This document shows, piece by piece, positions 28,177-38,201 of a stretch of DNA of 62,253 bases. How positions within the stretch are numbered: the stretch's first letter is position 1; the number at the start of each line of letters is the position of its first letter. The notes beneath the pieces are model-generated. The model saw only the letters and a program-made list of their open reading frames with translations. It was not told where the DNA came from and searched no databases. A program made the position numbers and the translations under genes. Source of the DNA: AG25 sp035518815 (GTDB lineage: Bacteria; Gemmatimonadota; Gemmatimonadetes; Gemmatimonadales; GWC2-71-9). The stretch is taken from positions 1-62,253 of the forward strand of contig DATIXG010000039.1 of the NCBI GenBank assembly GCA_035518815.1. Reading direction: 5' to 3'.

Positions 28177-29218
28177 GAGCGGTCAGGCGGTCAGACGGCG
28201 AGGTGGAGCGGCGTGCATCGTCATGCTCCTGCTCACCGTCTGCCCATCGACCCGACTACCCGCCCAAACGCTTCCGAACAACTCGGGCGCGCTGTTCCTC
28301 ACGCTCCCGGTAGGGGCCGAGGCGATCGGGATGGGGCAGACGGCGGTGACCTTGCAGGGGCGTGGTGAAGCGGCCTTCTGGAACCCCGCCGGTCTCGCGA
28401 CCATGGCGGAGAGCGAGTTCGCGCTCGAAACCGGCACGCCGGCTGCCGGGCCCACGTACGCCCTCACCGCGTACTTCCATGCGCATGGGATCGGGGTGAT
28501 AGGCGGGGCGCTCTACATGCTCAACTATGGCGACCTGGACCGGACCGACTCCACGAGCAGCACGATCGCCCGCATCTCGCCGCGCAACTACGAATTTCTC
28601 GCCTCCTACGCGGCGCAACTGGGCGGCGCCGTATCCCTCGGCATCAACTACAAGCTGATCGAATTCCGGGTGGACTGCAGCGGCGACTGCCGGCAATTTC
28701 CGAACGGCGACGGGGTGACGCACGGCCTGGACATCGGTGGGCAGGTGACGGTGGGCGGTGCGGACGGGGCGCTGCGCGTCGGGTTCGCGATCCGGAACAT
28801 CGGCTTCAAGCTTCAGGTGAACAATCGGGACCAGGCCGACGAGCTGCCCGCGCAGGTCGTGCTCGGCGCACAGTACCGGATCCCGCTCCCCGGTTCGTCG
28901 GGACAGGAGGTAGCGGGCGGGGACGGCGAGGGGAGCAACGTGGTCGACCGGCTCGACGTGAAGGTCGCCGCGGACGTGCAGAGTCCGTGGGGCAGCTACG
29001 GCGACTCCGAGATGCGCATCGGCGTGGATGTGGGCTACCAGCGGCTGGTGCGCCTGCGGGGCGGGTACGCGTTTGTCCGGGACGGACTGAGCGGGCCGAG
29101 CGTGGGCATGGGCGTGTCGAGCGGGACGATCGGGGTGGACTTCGCGCGGAGCTTCCTCACCGGCTCGGATTTCGTGAGCGAGAATCCCACTTTCTTCTCG
29201 TTCCACGTAACCTTCTAG
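28157..29218 (+). CDS. PorV/PorQ-like outer-membrane protein
   Basis: 353 residues from an ATG overlapping the Trm112-like gene. A long basic N-terminus leads to a signal peptide (about residues 19-38). The mature start has the family-typical GALFLTLPVGAEAIGMGQT and EAAFWNPAGLA motifs, and the C-terminus ends in FSFHVTF. These are features of the PorV/PorQ barrel family of the type IX secretion branch, and related proteins occur outside Bacteroidota without the rest of that system. No other type IX component is in the window, so secretion is not implied. Confidence 0.7.
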   Translation: MRRDISRSGQAVRRRGGAACIVMLLLTVCPSTRLPAQTLPNNSGALFLTLPVGAEAIGMGQTAVTLQGRGEAAFWNPAGLATMAESEFALETGTPAAGPTYALTAYFHAHGIGVIGGALYMLNYGDLDRTDSTSSTIARISPRNYEFLASYAAQLGGAVSLGINYKLIEFRVDCSGDCRQFPNGDGVTHGLDIGGQVTVGGADGALRVGFAIRNIGFKLQVNNRDQADELPAQVVLGAQYRIPLPGSSGQEVAGGDGEGSNVVDRLDVKVAADVQSPWGSYGDSEMRIGVDVGYQRLVRLRGGYAFVRDGLSGPSVGMGVSSGTIGVDFARSFLTGSDFVSENPTFFSFHVTF

Positions 29219-29220
29219 GC

Positions 29221-30000
29221 GTGGACGCGAGGCAACTCCTGTTGGGCGCGGCGGTGCTGGCTGCCGGACCGCGCGCCGCCGCGCAGGGGGTGGACACGGC
29301 GGAAGCGCGCCGGCAGTTCTGGGTGCGACCGCTGGCGTCCGCAATCGTGCCCGGGACGGGGCAGCTCATGGCCCACCAGAGCCGCGCCGCTCTCTACTTT
29401 GCCGTCGAGCTGTACGCGCTCACCCGTTTCGTCCAGCTGACGGTCGTCTCTCATCGCGAGGCGGATCAATTTCGCGACCTCGCGTTCCAGGTGGCGCGCG
29501 CGGCGTTTCAACCCAGCCAGCGCGACACGACGTTCGAGTACTTTGAGACCATGCAGCGGTTTCGCCAGAGCGGTCAATTCGATCGCGACCCGGGGACCAC
29601 CTTCCAGCCGGAAGTGGACACCACGACGTTCAACGGATCGATGTGGCTCCTGGCCCGGCGAACGTACTGGGTGGACCCCAACCGGCCGCCGCCGCCGGGT
29701 TCGCCCGAGTACGCGCGCGCGCTGACCTTCTACGAGATGCACGCGGTGGGAACTGGCTACCTGTGGTCGTGGACCGGCTCTGAGGAGCAGCTCGGCGTGT
29801 TCCGCGAGACCATCCGCGAGAGCGACAACGCGGCCCGCGAGGCTCAGGATCAGCTCGGCCTGCTCCTCGCCAATCATCTGGTGAGCGCCGTGGACGCGTT
29901 CATCTCGAGCCGGCTCGAGCGTGCGGCACACCGGCCCATGACGTGGCACACCACCCTTGCCCCGGGCGTCAGAGGTGTGAGCCTGTCGGTGGGGTTCTGA
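29221..30000 (+). CDS. Hypothetical exported protein
   Basis: 259 residues from a GTG 3 bases after the preceding stop. A short N-terminal hydrophobic stretch (LLLGAAVLAAGPRAAAQ) serves as signal. Conserved-looking features are PGTGQLMAHQSRAALYFAVELYAL, a charged middle, and a repeated TFYEMHAVGTGYLW/RTYWVD region. The PGTGQ segment recalls DUF5683-type membrane proteins. The C-terminus ends in LSVGF, a possible barrel or assembly signal. It probably works with the adjacent PorV-like protein. No function is proposed. Confidence 0.6.
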   Translation: MDARQLLLGAAVLAAGPRAAAQGVDTAEARRQFWVRPLASAIVPGTGQLMAHQSRAALYFAVELYALTRFVQLTVVSHREADQFRDLAFQVARAAFQPSQRDTTFEYFETMQRFRQSGQFDRDPGTTFQPEVDTTTFNGSMWLLARRTYWVDPNRPPPPGSPEYARALTFYEMHAVGTGYLWSWTGSEEQLGVFRETIRESDNAAREAQDQLGLLLANHLVSAVDAFISSRLERAAHRPMTWHTTLAPGVRGVSLSVGF

Positions 30001-30082
30001 GGGCCGCGCGAGCGGCTTTGTTTGACACAGGGGGCCAGGGGTCGCAACTTTAGGCGGGCTCGACCTTTACGCGAGAGGCCAG

Positions 30083-31060
30083 GTGCGGACTCGCCAGACG
30101 ATTCTGTTCTTCTCACCGGCTGGTTGTTCGGTGCCTGACTTCCTGAAGCGCTGGATGGACGGCAAGGGTTTCTCCGTCGTTCAGGTCAAGGATGCGGCGC
30201 TGATCGAACAGCTGGTGCTCCGCTCGCTTCCGGCGCTCGTCGTAATCGACGCGGACGGCTCGGGGCCTGCGGGCCTCGAGCTCTGCGCGCGTCTCAAGGG
30301 CGACTCGTATTCCGCCATTATCCCCCTCGCGGCCGTCGCCAGCCGTCACACGACCGACGCGGTGAAGGGCTGGTTCGCCGCCGGGGCGGACGAGGTGATC
30401 ACGCCGCTGTTCGAGCCGGCGGAGCAGGCCAGCCGGCTGGAAGTGATGATGAGTCGGACCGCGCGCGATGTCGCGGTCAACCCCTCGACCCGGCTGCCCG
30501 GGACGACGGAGATCGATCGCGAGATTCGCCGGCGCATGGACCGCGGGGAGCTGTTCGCCGTCTGCTATGCGGATCTGGACCACTTCAAGGAATTCAATGA
30601 TCGGTACAGCTACCACGACGGCGATCGGGTCATCTACATCCTGTCGCGCATCCTGCACGACGTGGTCAAAGGCATGGTGAGCGGCGATGGCTTCGTGGGC
30701 CACATCGGCGGCGACGACTTCATCGTCATTATCCCCTTTGGCGCCATCCAGGCCGTCTGCGCCGAGATCCTCGACGTGTTCGACACGCTTATCCCGTACC
30801 AGTACAACGAGCAGGATCGCCGGGCGGGCTACTACTTCGGCAAGGATCGCCGCGGCCAGCTGCATCGCGTGCCTCTGATGACGCTCTCGATCGGTATCGT
30901 CACGAACCAGCATCGGCGCTTCACGCATCCGGCCCAGGTGAGCGAGCTGGCCACGGAGATGAAGAGCTACGCCAAGACGCAGGTGGGGTCGGTGTTCGTC
31001 GTCGACCGGCGGCGCGACCACGACCCCGACGAGATCGACGACCGGCGGGGCGCCACATGA
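30083..31060 (+). CDS. Receiver plus degenerate GGDEF protein
   Basis: 325 residues from GTG 30083. Residues 1-120 form a receiver-like fold with Asp56 in VVIDADG at the phosphorylation position. Residues 130-310 form a GGDEF-type domain: YADLDHFKEFNDRYS (metal-binding Asp and substrate residues) and GGDDF at 209-213 in place of GGDEF/GGEEF. The inhibitory-site Arg (RxxD) is not seen; VSGD stands there. A run rich in charged residues, NEQDRRAGYYFGKDRRGQL, is inserted before LSIGI. It may bind c-di-GMP or GTP as a sensor instead of making c-di-GMP. The next ATG overlaps its stop. Confidence 0.75.
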   Translation: MRTRQTILFFSPAGCSVPDFLKRWMDGKGFSVVQVKDAALIEQLVLRSLPALVVIDADGSGPAGLELCARLKGDSYSAIIPLAAVASRHTTDAVKGWFAAGADEVITPLFEPAEQASRLEVMMSRTARDVAVNPSTRLPGTTEIDREIRRRMDRGELFAVCYADLDHFKEFNDRYSYHDGDRVIYILSRILHDVVKGMVSGDGFVGHIGGDDFIVIIPFGAIQAVCAEILDVFDTLIPYQYNEQDRRAGYYFGKDRRGQLHRVPLMTLSIGIVTNQHRRFTHPAQVSELATEMKSYAKTQVGSVFVVDRRRDHDPDEIDDRRGAT

Positions 31061-32001
31061 ACGTGACGTGCGGGTCGTGCGCGACGGTCTATCGCATCGA
31101 TCCGGCCAAGGTGCCGGCCGGAGGGGTGCGGGCCCGCTGCTCGGTGTGCGGCAACGTGTTCCCGGTCAGTGCCGGGGGCTTCTCAGCCGCCCCGCCCGCT
31201 GCCGCGCCCGTGTTCACCCCGGCCCCGGCCCCGGCCCCCGCACCGGCCGCCGCGGTGCCGCGCCCGCAGCCCCCGCCTCCGATGGCGCCGGTGCCTCCCC
31301 GGCCGGCCGCGCCCGCTCCCGCGGCGGCACCGCCGCCCCCGTTCGCATTCGGCAATGCGCCCGGCGCGCCGCCGATGCCGAGCGCGCCCCGCCCGCCGCT
31401 GGGGCGCCCGTCGGGGCCGATCGCTGCGCCGCCCCTCGCCGCGCCGCCGGCTCGGCCGTCCGTGGCGCCTCCCGCCGGGCCGCCGGCTCGGCCGCCCGTG
31501 GCGCCTCCCGCCGCGCCGGCTGCTGCTCCTGCGGCGCCGCCGCCCGCGCCTCCAGCCAGGCCGGTCGTCCCGCCACCGGCGGTGCCCGCTGCGGCTCCCG
31601 CTCCCGCTCCTGCGGCCGCGATGCCGCGACCGTCCGTCGCGCCGGCCCCCTCGCCATCTGTGTCCGCGCCGCCAGCTCCGCCGGCCCCATCGGTCCCCGC
31701 GGCCCCGCCCGGCCAGCGGGCCACCGGTCCCCTCCGTCCCGTGAACCCGTTCATGGTTCAGGACCCCAAGCAGAAAGCGCGTCGGTTGGCGCGGGCCCTG
31801 ATCTCGGATCTCGTCGTGTACCACCCCGAGAAGCGCCAGCAGGGGATGCGCGACGGCACCCTGCCACTCCTCTTCAAGGAGGAGATTGAAAAGAGCTGGC
31901 AGGAGTATGTCGAGCAGGTGGGGGCCGACTTGGCGAAAACCACCACCTTCTGGACCGAGGCCTTGAACGAGATCCTCGCGGGCGGCGCCAAGGCCTTCTG
32001 A
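31057..32001 (+). CDS. Zinc-ribbon protein with Pro/Ala-rich linker
   Basis: 314 residues. The N-terminus is an MJ0042-type zinc ribbon (CGSC at 5-8, CSVCG at 28-32). About 190 residues of Pro/Ala-rich low-complexity sequence follow. The C-terminal ~85 residues are charged and helical (KARRLARALISDLVVYHPEKRQQ, KSWQEYVEQVGADLAKTTTFW). The ribbon domain is common in regulators linked to the GGDEF/FrzS type, and this gene overlaps the GGDEF-like gene by 4 bases, so they probably work together. The linker DNA has a 36-base tandem repeat at 31444-31515. Confidence 0.7.
   Translation: MNVTCGSCATVYRIDPAKVPAGGVRARCSVCGNVFPVSAGGFSAAPPAAAPVFTPAPAPAPAPAAAVPRPQPPPPMAPVPPRPAAPAPAAAPPPPFAFGNAPGAPPMPSAPRPPLGRPSGPIAAPPLAAPPARPSVAPPAGPPARPPVAPPAAPAAAPAAPPPAPPARPVVPPPAVPAAAPAPAPAAAMPRPSVAPAPSPSVSAPPAPPAPSVPAAPPGQRATGPLRPVNPFMVQDPKQKARRLARALISDLVVYHPEKRQQGMRDGTLPLLFKEEIEKSWQEYVEQVGADLAKTTTFWTEALNEILAGGAKAF
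31444..31515 (+). repeat. Two tandem 36-base repeats in the Pro/Ala-rich linker
   Basis: Two in-frame 36-base units (31444-31479 and 31480-31515) encode PPARPSVAPPAG and PPARPPVAPPAA. Only a few bases differ, pointing to recent slippage or unequal exchange within the coding region. Confidence 0.6.
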
Positions 32002-32085
32002 TTACTTTTGTTTGCTGTGAGAGCCGTCCCCGGAACAGCCGGCGGGCGGCTCGTATCGTACCCAGCCCAGCAAAGCGAGCGCACC

Positions 32086-33183
32086 GTGGCCATCTCTGAT
32101 CGATTCCGGGATTTCGACCGCCGCCTGAGCGAGCTCCGGGACTTCCTTTGACGTGCCGGGACAGGCGAAACGCCTGGGCGAGCTCGAGCATGCGATGGCG
32201 GAGGGGAGCATGTGGACGGATCAGGAGAAGGCTCGCCAGGTCGTAGGCCAGGTCAAGGAGATCAAGCGCTGGCTCGAGCCCTACCAGGGGCTCCGCAAAC
32301 GCCTGGACGACGCGCAGGCGCTGAGCGAGATGGCCGAGGCGGAGGGCGATCAGGGCCTGGTCGGCGAGCTCGAGGCCGAGGCCGAGCAGATCGACGCGCA
32401 GCTCGAAGCGCTCGAGCTCCAGAACATGCTGCGGGGACGTGACGACGCGCGCGATGCGTTGCTGACCATCCACCCGGGCGCCGGCGGTACCGAGTCACAG
32501 GACTGGGCGGAGATGCTGATGCGCATGTACGTCCGCTGGGCCGAGCGCCACGGGTTCAAGGTCGAGATGCTCGACCTCCTCGAGGGGGAAGAAGCCGGCG
32601 TCAAGTCCGCCGAGTTGCAGATCACCGGCCGGTACGCCTACGGGCTGCTCAAGGCGGAGAAGGGCGTGCACCGGCTGGTGCGGATCTCCCCGTTCGACTC
32701 CCAGTCGCGGCGTCACACCTCGTTCGCCTCCGTCTTCGTCTACCCGGTCGTGGACGAGGACATCGAGATCGAGGTCCGCGATGACGATCTCCGCATCGAC
32801 ACGTTCCGCGCGTCCGGAAAGGGCGGCCAGCACGTGAATAAGACCTCGTCGGCGGTGCGGATCACGCACATGCCGTCGGGGATCGTGGTGTCGTGCCAGC
32901 AGGAGCGCAGCCAGTTCAAGAACAAGGCGACCGCGATGAAAATGCTCAAGGCACGCCTCTACGAGCGGGCTGTGGCGGAGCGAGACGCGAAGAAGGCCGA
33001 GGTCGACAAGCAGAAGACCGACATCGCGTGGGGCAACCAGATCCGGTCCTACGTGTTCCAGCCCTATACCATGGTCAACGACCATCGCACCGATCTGAAG
33101 GTGACCGATGTCCAGCGGGTGATGGACGGCGATCTGGATCCGTTCATTGAAGCGTTCCTGAAGCGCTTCGGGAGCAAGGCGGC

Positions 33184-33187
<4 letters not shown>
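32086..33187 (+). CDS. prfB: Peptide chain release factor 2 with a +1 programmed frameshift
   Basis: 366 residues when the +1 frameshift is applied: 32086-32148 joined to 32150-33187. The GTG at 32086 opens a 21-codon leader frame that stops at TGA 32149-32151; shifting over CTT-TGA-C joins it to the main frame. RF2 hallmarks are the SPF tripeptide (ISPFDSQS) and the GGQ motif in SGKGGQHVNKTSS. Without the leader the protein would lack the start of helix 1. It recognises UGA and UAA stop codons, so the in-frame UGA gives self-regulation. It overlaps lysS by 4 bases. Confidence 0.92.
32143..32152 (+). promoter_or_regulatory. prfB programmed +1 frameshift site
   Basis: The bases TTC-CTT-TGA-C contain the classical CTT TGA C slip site. 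The usual AGGGGG-like Shine-Dalgarno stimulator is not perfect; only CTCCGGG lies just upstream, so the stimulator is weak or different. Frameshifting is inferred from the frame join, conserved gene context and the standard prfB mechanism. Confidence 0.85.
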
Positions 33188-34670
<1,483 letters not shown>

Positions 34671-34674
<4 letters not shown>

Positions 34675-35930
34675 TCTGGCCGTCGCGCCTCGAGCGGCAG
34701 ATCGCGGTCCGGTACATGCGGAGCCATCGCTCGTCGCGCCTGGTCTCGCTGATCACGCTCATCGCGGTCGGCGGCGTCACGGTCGGCGTCATGGCGCTCG
34801 TGGTCGTGCTGGGCGTGATGAACGGTCTCCAAACAGACCTGCGCGACAAGATCCTCGTGGGCAATCCGCATCTGCGGATCCTCACCTATGGGGAAGGCCT
34901 GCGCCTCGATGACTGGCAGCGCGTGCTGGCGGAGGTGCGCAAGTACCCGGGCGTCACCGCGGCTGCGCCGTTCGTCATGACCCAGGGACTCATTTCGGCG
35001 GGCCACGACTACGCGGAAGGGGTGGTGGTGCTGGGCGTCGACCCGGACACCGGTTCCCGGTCCGTCACGAGCTTCGCGCGCCATTTCGTGAAAGGAGACC
35101 TGCGTTTCCGCACGACGCGCAAGGACATCGAGGGCGGCATCGCCCTCGGATCCCGGCTCGCGAGCAAGTTGTCGGCGTTCCCCGGCGACGTGGTGACGCT
35201 CGTGTCGCCCGCCGGCGCCCGCTTCAATCCCAGCGTGGGCGCCTTCGTGCCGCAGTTCCACCGCTACGAGGTCACGGGGCTGTTCGACACGGGGATGTAC
35301 GAGTACGACAACAGCTACGTCGCCTTGCGACGCAACCTGGCGCAACGGTTCGCGGGTCTCGATACGGCAATGACGGGCGTCGAGGTCCGCCTCGCCGACC
35401 CGTGGCACGCCGCCCTGCTCGGGCAACAGCTCGAGGTGCGGCTCGGCTATCCCCACCGCGTGCTGGACTGGCAGTCGCAGAACGCCTCGCTCTTCTCGGC
35501 CTTGAAGCTCGAGAAGCTCGCCATGGCGCTGGTCGTGTTCCTCATCTGCGTGGTGGCCGCGTTCAACGTGGTCGGGACGCTCACGATGATCGTCCGCGAC
35601 AAGACCCGGGAGATCGGGATTCTGCTCGCGATGGGCCTCGGGCGCGGGTCGATCCGGCGCATCTTCATCGTGCAGGGGATCCTGATCGGTTTCATCGGTA
35701 CGTCGCTCGGGGCGACCCTGGGGTTCGTGCTGGGGGCGATGGTGAACAAGGGCGAGTGGATCCACATCGATCCCTCGGTCTACTTCATTGATCATCTCCC
35801 CGTGCACACCCAACCGATGGACGCGCTGCTCGTCATCGCGGCGAGTCTGTTCATCGCGACGCTCGCGCCCCTCTATCCCGCGATCCAGGCCGCGCGGCTC
35901 GATCCCGTCACGGCGATCCGCTACGAATGA
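34671..35930 (+). CDS. lolC: Lipoprotein-releasing ABC permease, LolC/E type
   Basis: 419 residues. One N-terminal helix (SLITLIAVGGVTVGVMALVVVLGVMNGL) precedes a ~200-residue periplasmic domain, followed by three helices of the FtsX/MacB family (VFLICVVAAFNVVGTLTMIV...). The first-helix to loop region with NGLQTDLRDKIL matches LolC/LolE. With the LolD ATPase next door it extracts lipoproteins from the inner membrane for transfer to LolA. Only one permease gene is present, so the complex is probably homodimeric or uses a second permease elsewhere. Confidence 0.9.
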
Positions 35931-36628
35931 GCGTTCTGCTCGAAGCGCGCGGCCTGCGCAAAATCTTCGCGAGCGGCGACGGCCAGCCGCTCGAGGTGCT
36001 GCGTGGTATCGACGTGGAGCTGCGCCACGGCGAGGTGGTGGCGATCGTCGGCGCGTCGGGGGCGGGGAAGAGCACGCTGCTGCACCTCCTTGGAGCCCTG
36101 GACCGACCGACCGCCGGCGACGTCTGGCTCGACGGCTCCCGCTTTGCCGACCTGGACGCGGGCGCGCTGGCGACGATCCGCAACCGCAAGGTGGGATTTG
36201 TCTTTCAGTTTCACCATCTCTTGCGGGAATTCTCCGCGTTGGAGAACGTGATGATGCCGCTCTTGATCGGCGGCCAGTCACGGCGCGAGGCCCGCGCGCG
36301 GGCCGAGGAGCTGCTGGCGCAGGTCGGGTTGGCGGGGCGAATGTCCCACCGGCCGAGCGAATTGTCGGGAGGAGAGCAGCAACGGTGCGCGGTGGCGCGC
36401 GCGCTGGTCCATGACCCAAGCCTGGTGCTCGCCGACGAGCCATCGGGTAACTTGGACCATGCCAACAGCGAGCGGTTGCATGACGTGTTCTTCCGTCTGG
36501 CGCGCGAGTTCGAAACGGCGGTTGCCGTGGCGACTCACAATCGCCAGCTGGCCGCGCGGGCGGATCGCATTCTCTGGCTCGAGGATGGGCGCCTGACGGT
36601 GGTGGATTCCGTGGACGCGATACCCTGA
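35927..36628 (+). CDS. lolD: Lipoprotein-releasing ATPase LolD
   Basis: 233 residues. ABC ATPase with Walker A GASGAGKST (residues 42-50), Q-loop VFQFHHLL, signature LSGGEQQR and Walker B LVLADEPSGNLD. FQFHHLLREFSALENVMMPLLI is the LolD-type stretch after the Q-loop. It powers the adjacent LolC/E-type permease. The 4-base overlap with lolC and 1-base overlap with mcsA suggest tight coupling. Confidence 0.93.
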   Translation: MSVLLEARGLRKIFASGDGQPLEVLRGIDVELRHGEVVAIVGASGAGKSTLLHLLGALDRPTAGDVWLDGSRFADLDAGALATIRNRKVGFVFQFHHLLREFSALENVMMPLLIGGQSRREARARAEELLAQVGLAGRMSHRPSELSGGEQQRCAVARALVHDPSLVLADEPSGNLDHANSERLHDVFFRLAREFETAVAVATHNRQLAARADRILWLEDGRLTVVDSVDAIP

Positions 36629-37122
36629 TGCTGTGCGACAGCTGTAAGGAGCGGCAGGCCGTCATCAACCTGACGCAGGTGGAGCACGACTCGAAAGTCA
36701 CGCTCCACCTGTGCGAGCAGTGCGCGCAGGACAAGGGAGTCGAGACGGGGGTGGCGGTCCTGAAGTCGCCCTTGGGCGGCTTCATCACCGCGATGGGCAA
36801 GGGCGCGGCCAACGTGCTCCCGACTGCGGCCGATGGCCTGCGCTGCTCCTCGTGCGGCGCGACGCTCAAGGACTTCCGGGAGTCCGGGCGCCTCGGGTGC
36901 GCGCAGTGCTACGACGCGTTCGATGGCCACCTGCGCGACCTGCTGCGCCGCCTCCACGGCTCGAGCCAGCACGTCGGCGAACGCTACGTGGCGCCGGGCG
37001 ACTCCAGTGCCGACCCGCGCCGCCAGTTGCTCGACCTCAAGGAGCAGCTTCGCCGCGCGGTCGATAACGAGAACTTCGAGCTGGCAGCCGAGCTGCGCGA
37101 CCGCATCCGGGTGCTCGAGTGA
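36628..37122 (+). CDS. mcsA: McsA-like zinc-finger protein with UVR domain
   Basis: 164 residues with four CxxC pairs (CDSC at 3-6, CEQC, CSSC, CAQC), matching the zinc fingers of McsA, and a C-terminal UVR domain (LKEQLRRAVDNENFELAAELRDRIRVLE). In Bacillus McsA activates the protein arginine kinase McsB and regulates CtsR. The UVR domain also mediates ClpC contacts. It overlaps mcsB by 4 bases. A ctsR gene is not present in the window. Confidence 0.9.
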   Translation: MLCDSCKERQAVINLTQVEHDSKVTLHLCEQCAQDKGVETGVAVLKSPLGGFITAMGKGAANVLPTAADGLRCSSCGATLKDFRESGRLGCAQCYDAFDGHLRDLLRRLHGSSQHVGERYVAPGDSSADPRRQLLDLKEQLRRAVDNENFELAAELRDRIRVLE

Positions 37123-38192
37123 TCGACCTGTCGCTCCTGCCCGATGGCGGGATGAGCTGGCTCGATGCGTCAGGGCCCAAGGGGAGCATCGTGCTCTCGA
37201 CTCGCATCCGGCTCGCGCGCAATCTCCAGGGATACGCGTTTGGCCAGCGCGCCCGGGATGCCGATCGGGCGGCGATTCTCATCCGCCTGGAGGAGGCGGC
37301 GGCGGCGAGCGAACGCCTGTCGGGCGGCGTGACGTTCCGCCTCGATCAGATGGAGCGGGTGGACCGCCAGCTCCTCCACGAGCGCCACCTCGTTTCCAAG
37401 GAGCTGGCCGGCCTCGACCCCGACGGGCGACCCCGACCCGCCGCCGCCCTCCTGGTGCAGGGTGGGGTGGGGGTGATGGTTAATGAAGAAGACCACCTCC
37501 GTCTCCACGGCATGCGTTCGGGGTTCGCCCTGGAAGAGGCCTATGCGCAACTGGAGGTTGCGGATGCGGAGTTAGGGCGCCTGCTGCCCTTCGCGTTTCA
37601 CCCCGAGTTTGGCTATCTTACTTCCTGCCCGACCAATGCCGGAACGGGGTTGCGGGCGAGTGTGCTTATCCACTTGCCGGGCCTCGTTTTGACGAAGGAG
37701 ATCGGGAAGGTCTTGCAGGGACTCTCGCAGGTGGGCCTGACGTTCCGGGGGCTGTACGGCGAGGGGAGCGAGGTGGTCGGGAATTTCTTTCAGCTCTCGA
37801 ACCAGACCACCCTCGGGAAGTCGGAGGAAGAGCTGCTCGATCACCTCGGCAAGATCGTACGGCAGGTGATCGAGTACGAAGAGCAGGCGCGGAGCATGTT
37901 GCTGCAAAAGGCGCCCAGCGAGGTCGCGGATAAGACCTGGCGGGCCTACGGGTTACTGCGGCACGCGCGCCGGCTGTCGTTCGAAGAGGCGATGAACCTG
38001 TTGAGCGGGGTGCGATTGGGTGTCGGATTGAATCTGATTCCGCAGCTGAGTGTATATACGTTGAACAAGCTGCTGATTTTCACCCAGCCCGCGCACCTGG
38101 CAGCGCTCGAGAATCGCTCGACGGGCGATCCTGAGTTGCCCACGGTGCGCGCGACGTATGTGCGGCGGGTTTTGGACGCCGAAGCGGGGTAG
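37119..38192 (+). CDS. mcsB: Protein arginine kinase McsB
   Basis: 357 residues. Phosphagen-kinase-like fold with STRIRLARNLQGYAF (residues 28-42), NEEDHLRLHGMRSG and CPTNAGTGLRASV, the nucleotide- and Arg-binding stretches of the family; B. subtilis McsB is 363 residues. It phosphorylates arginines on damaged proteins, marking them for ClpC-ClpP degradation. The adjacent mcsA and clpC give the complete marker-reader system. This is mainly a Firmicute system and is notable in an LPS-producing cell. Confidence 0.93.
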   Translation: MIDLSLLPDGGMSWLDASGPKGSIVLSTRIRLARNLQGYAFGQRARDADRAAILIRLEEAAAASERLSGGVTFRLDQMERVDRQLLHERHLVSKELAGLDPDGRPRPAAALLVQGGVGVMVNEEDHLRLHGMRSGFALEEAYAQLEVADAELGRLLPFAFHPEFGYLTSCPTNAGTGLRASVLIHLPGLVLTKEIGKVLQGLSQVGLTFRGLYGEGSEVVGNFFQLSNQTTLGKSEEELLDHLGKIVRQVIEYEEQARSMLLQKAPSEVADKTWRAYGLLRHARRLSFEEAMNLLSGVRLGVGLNLIPQLSVYTLNKLLIFTQPAHLAALENRSTGDPELPTVRATYVRRVLDAEAG

Positions 38193-38201
38193 GCGGGAGC
38201 A

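Noticed and set aside
31084..31889. Alternative frames over the Pro/Ala-rich linker
   Set aside because: All frames are open there because of low complexity; only the frame with the zinc ribbon and helical C-terminus has domain-like ends.
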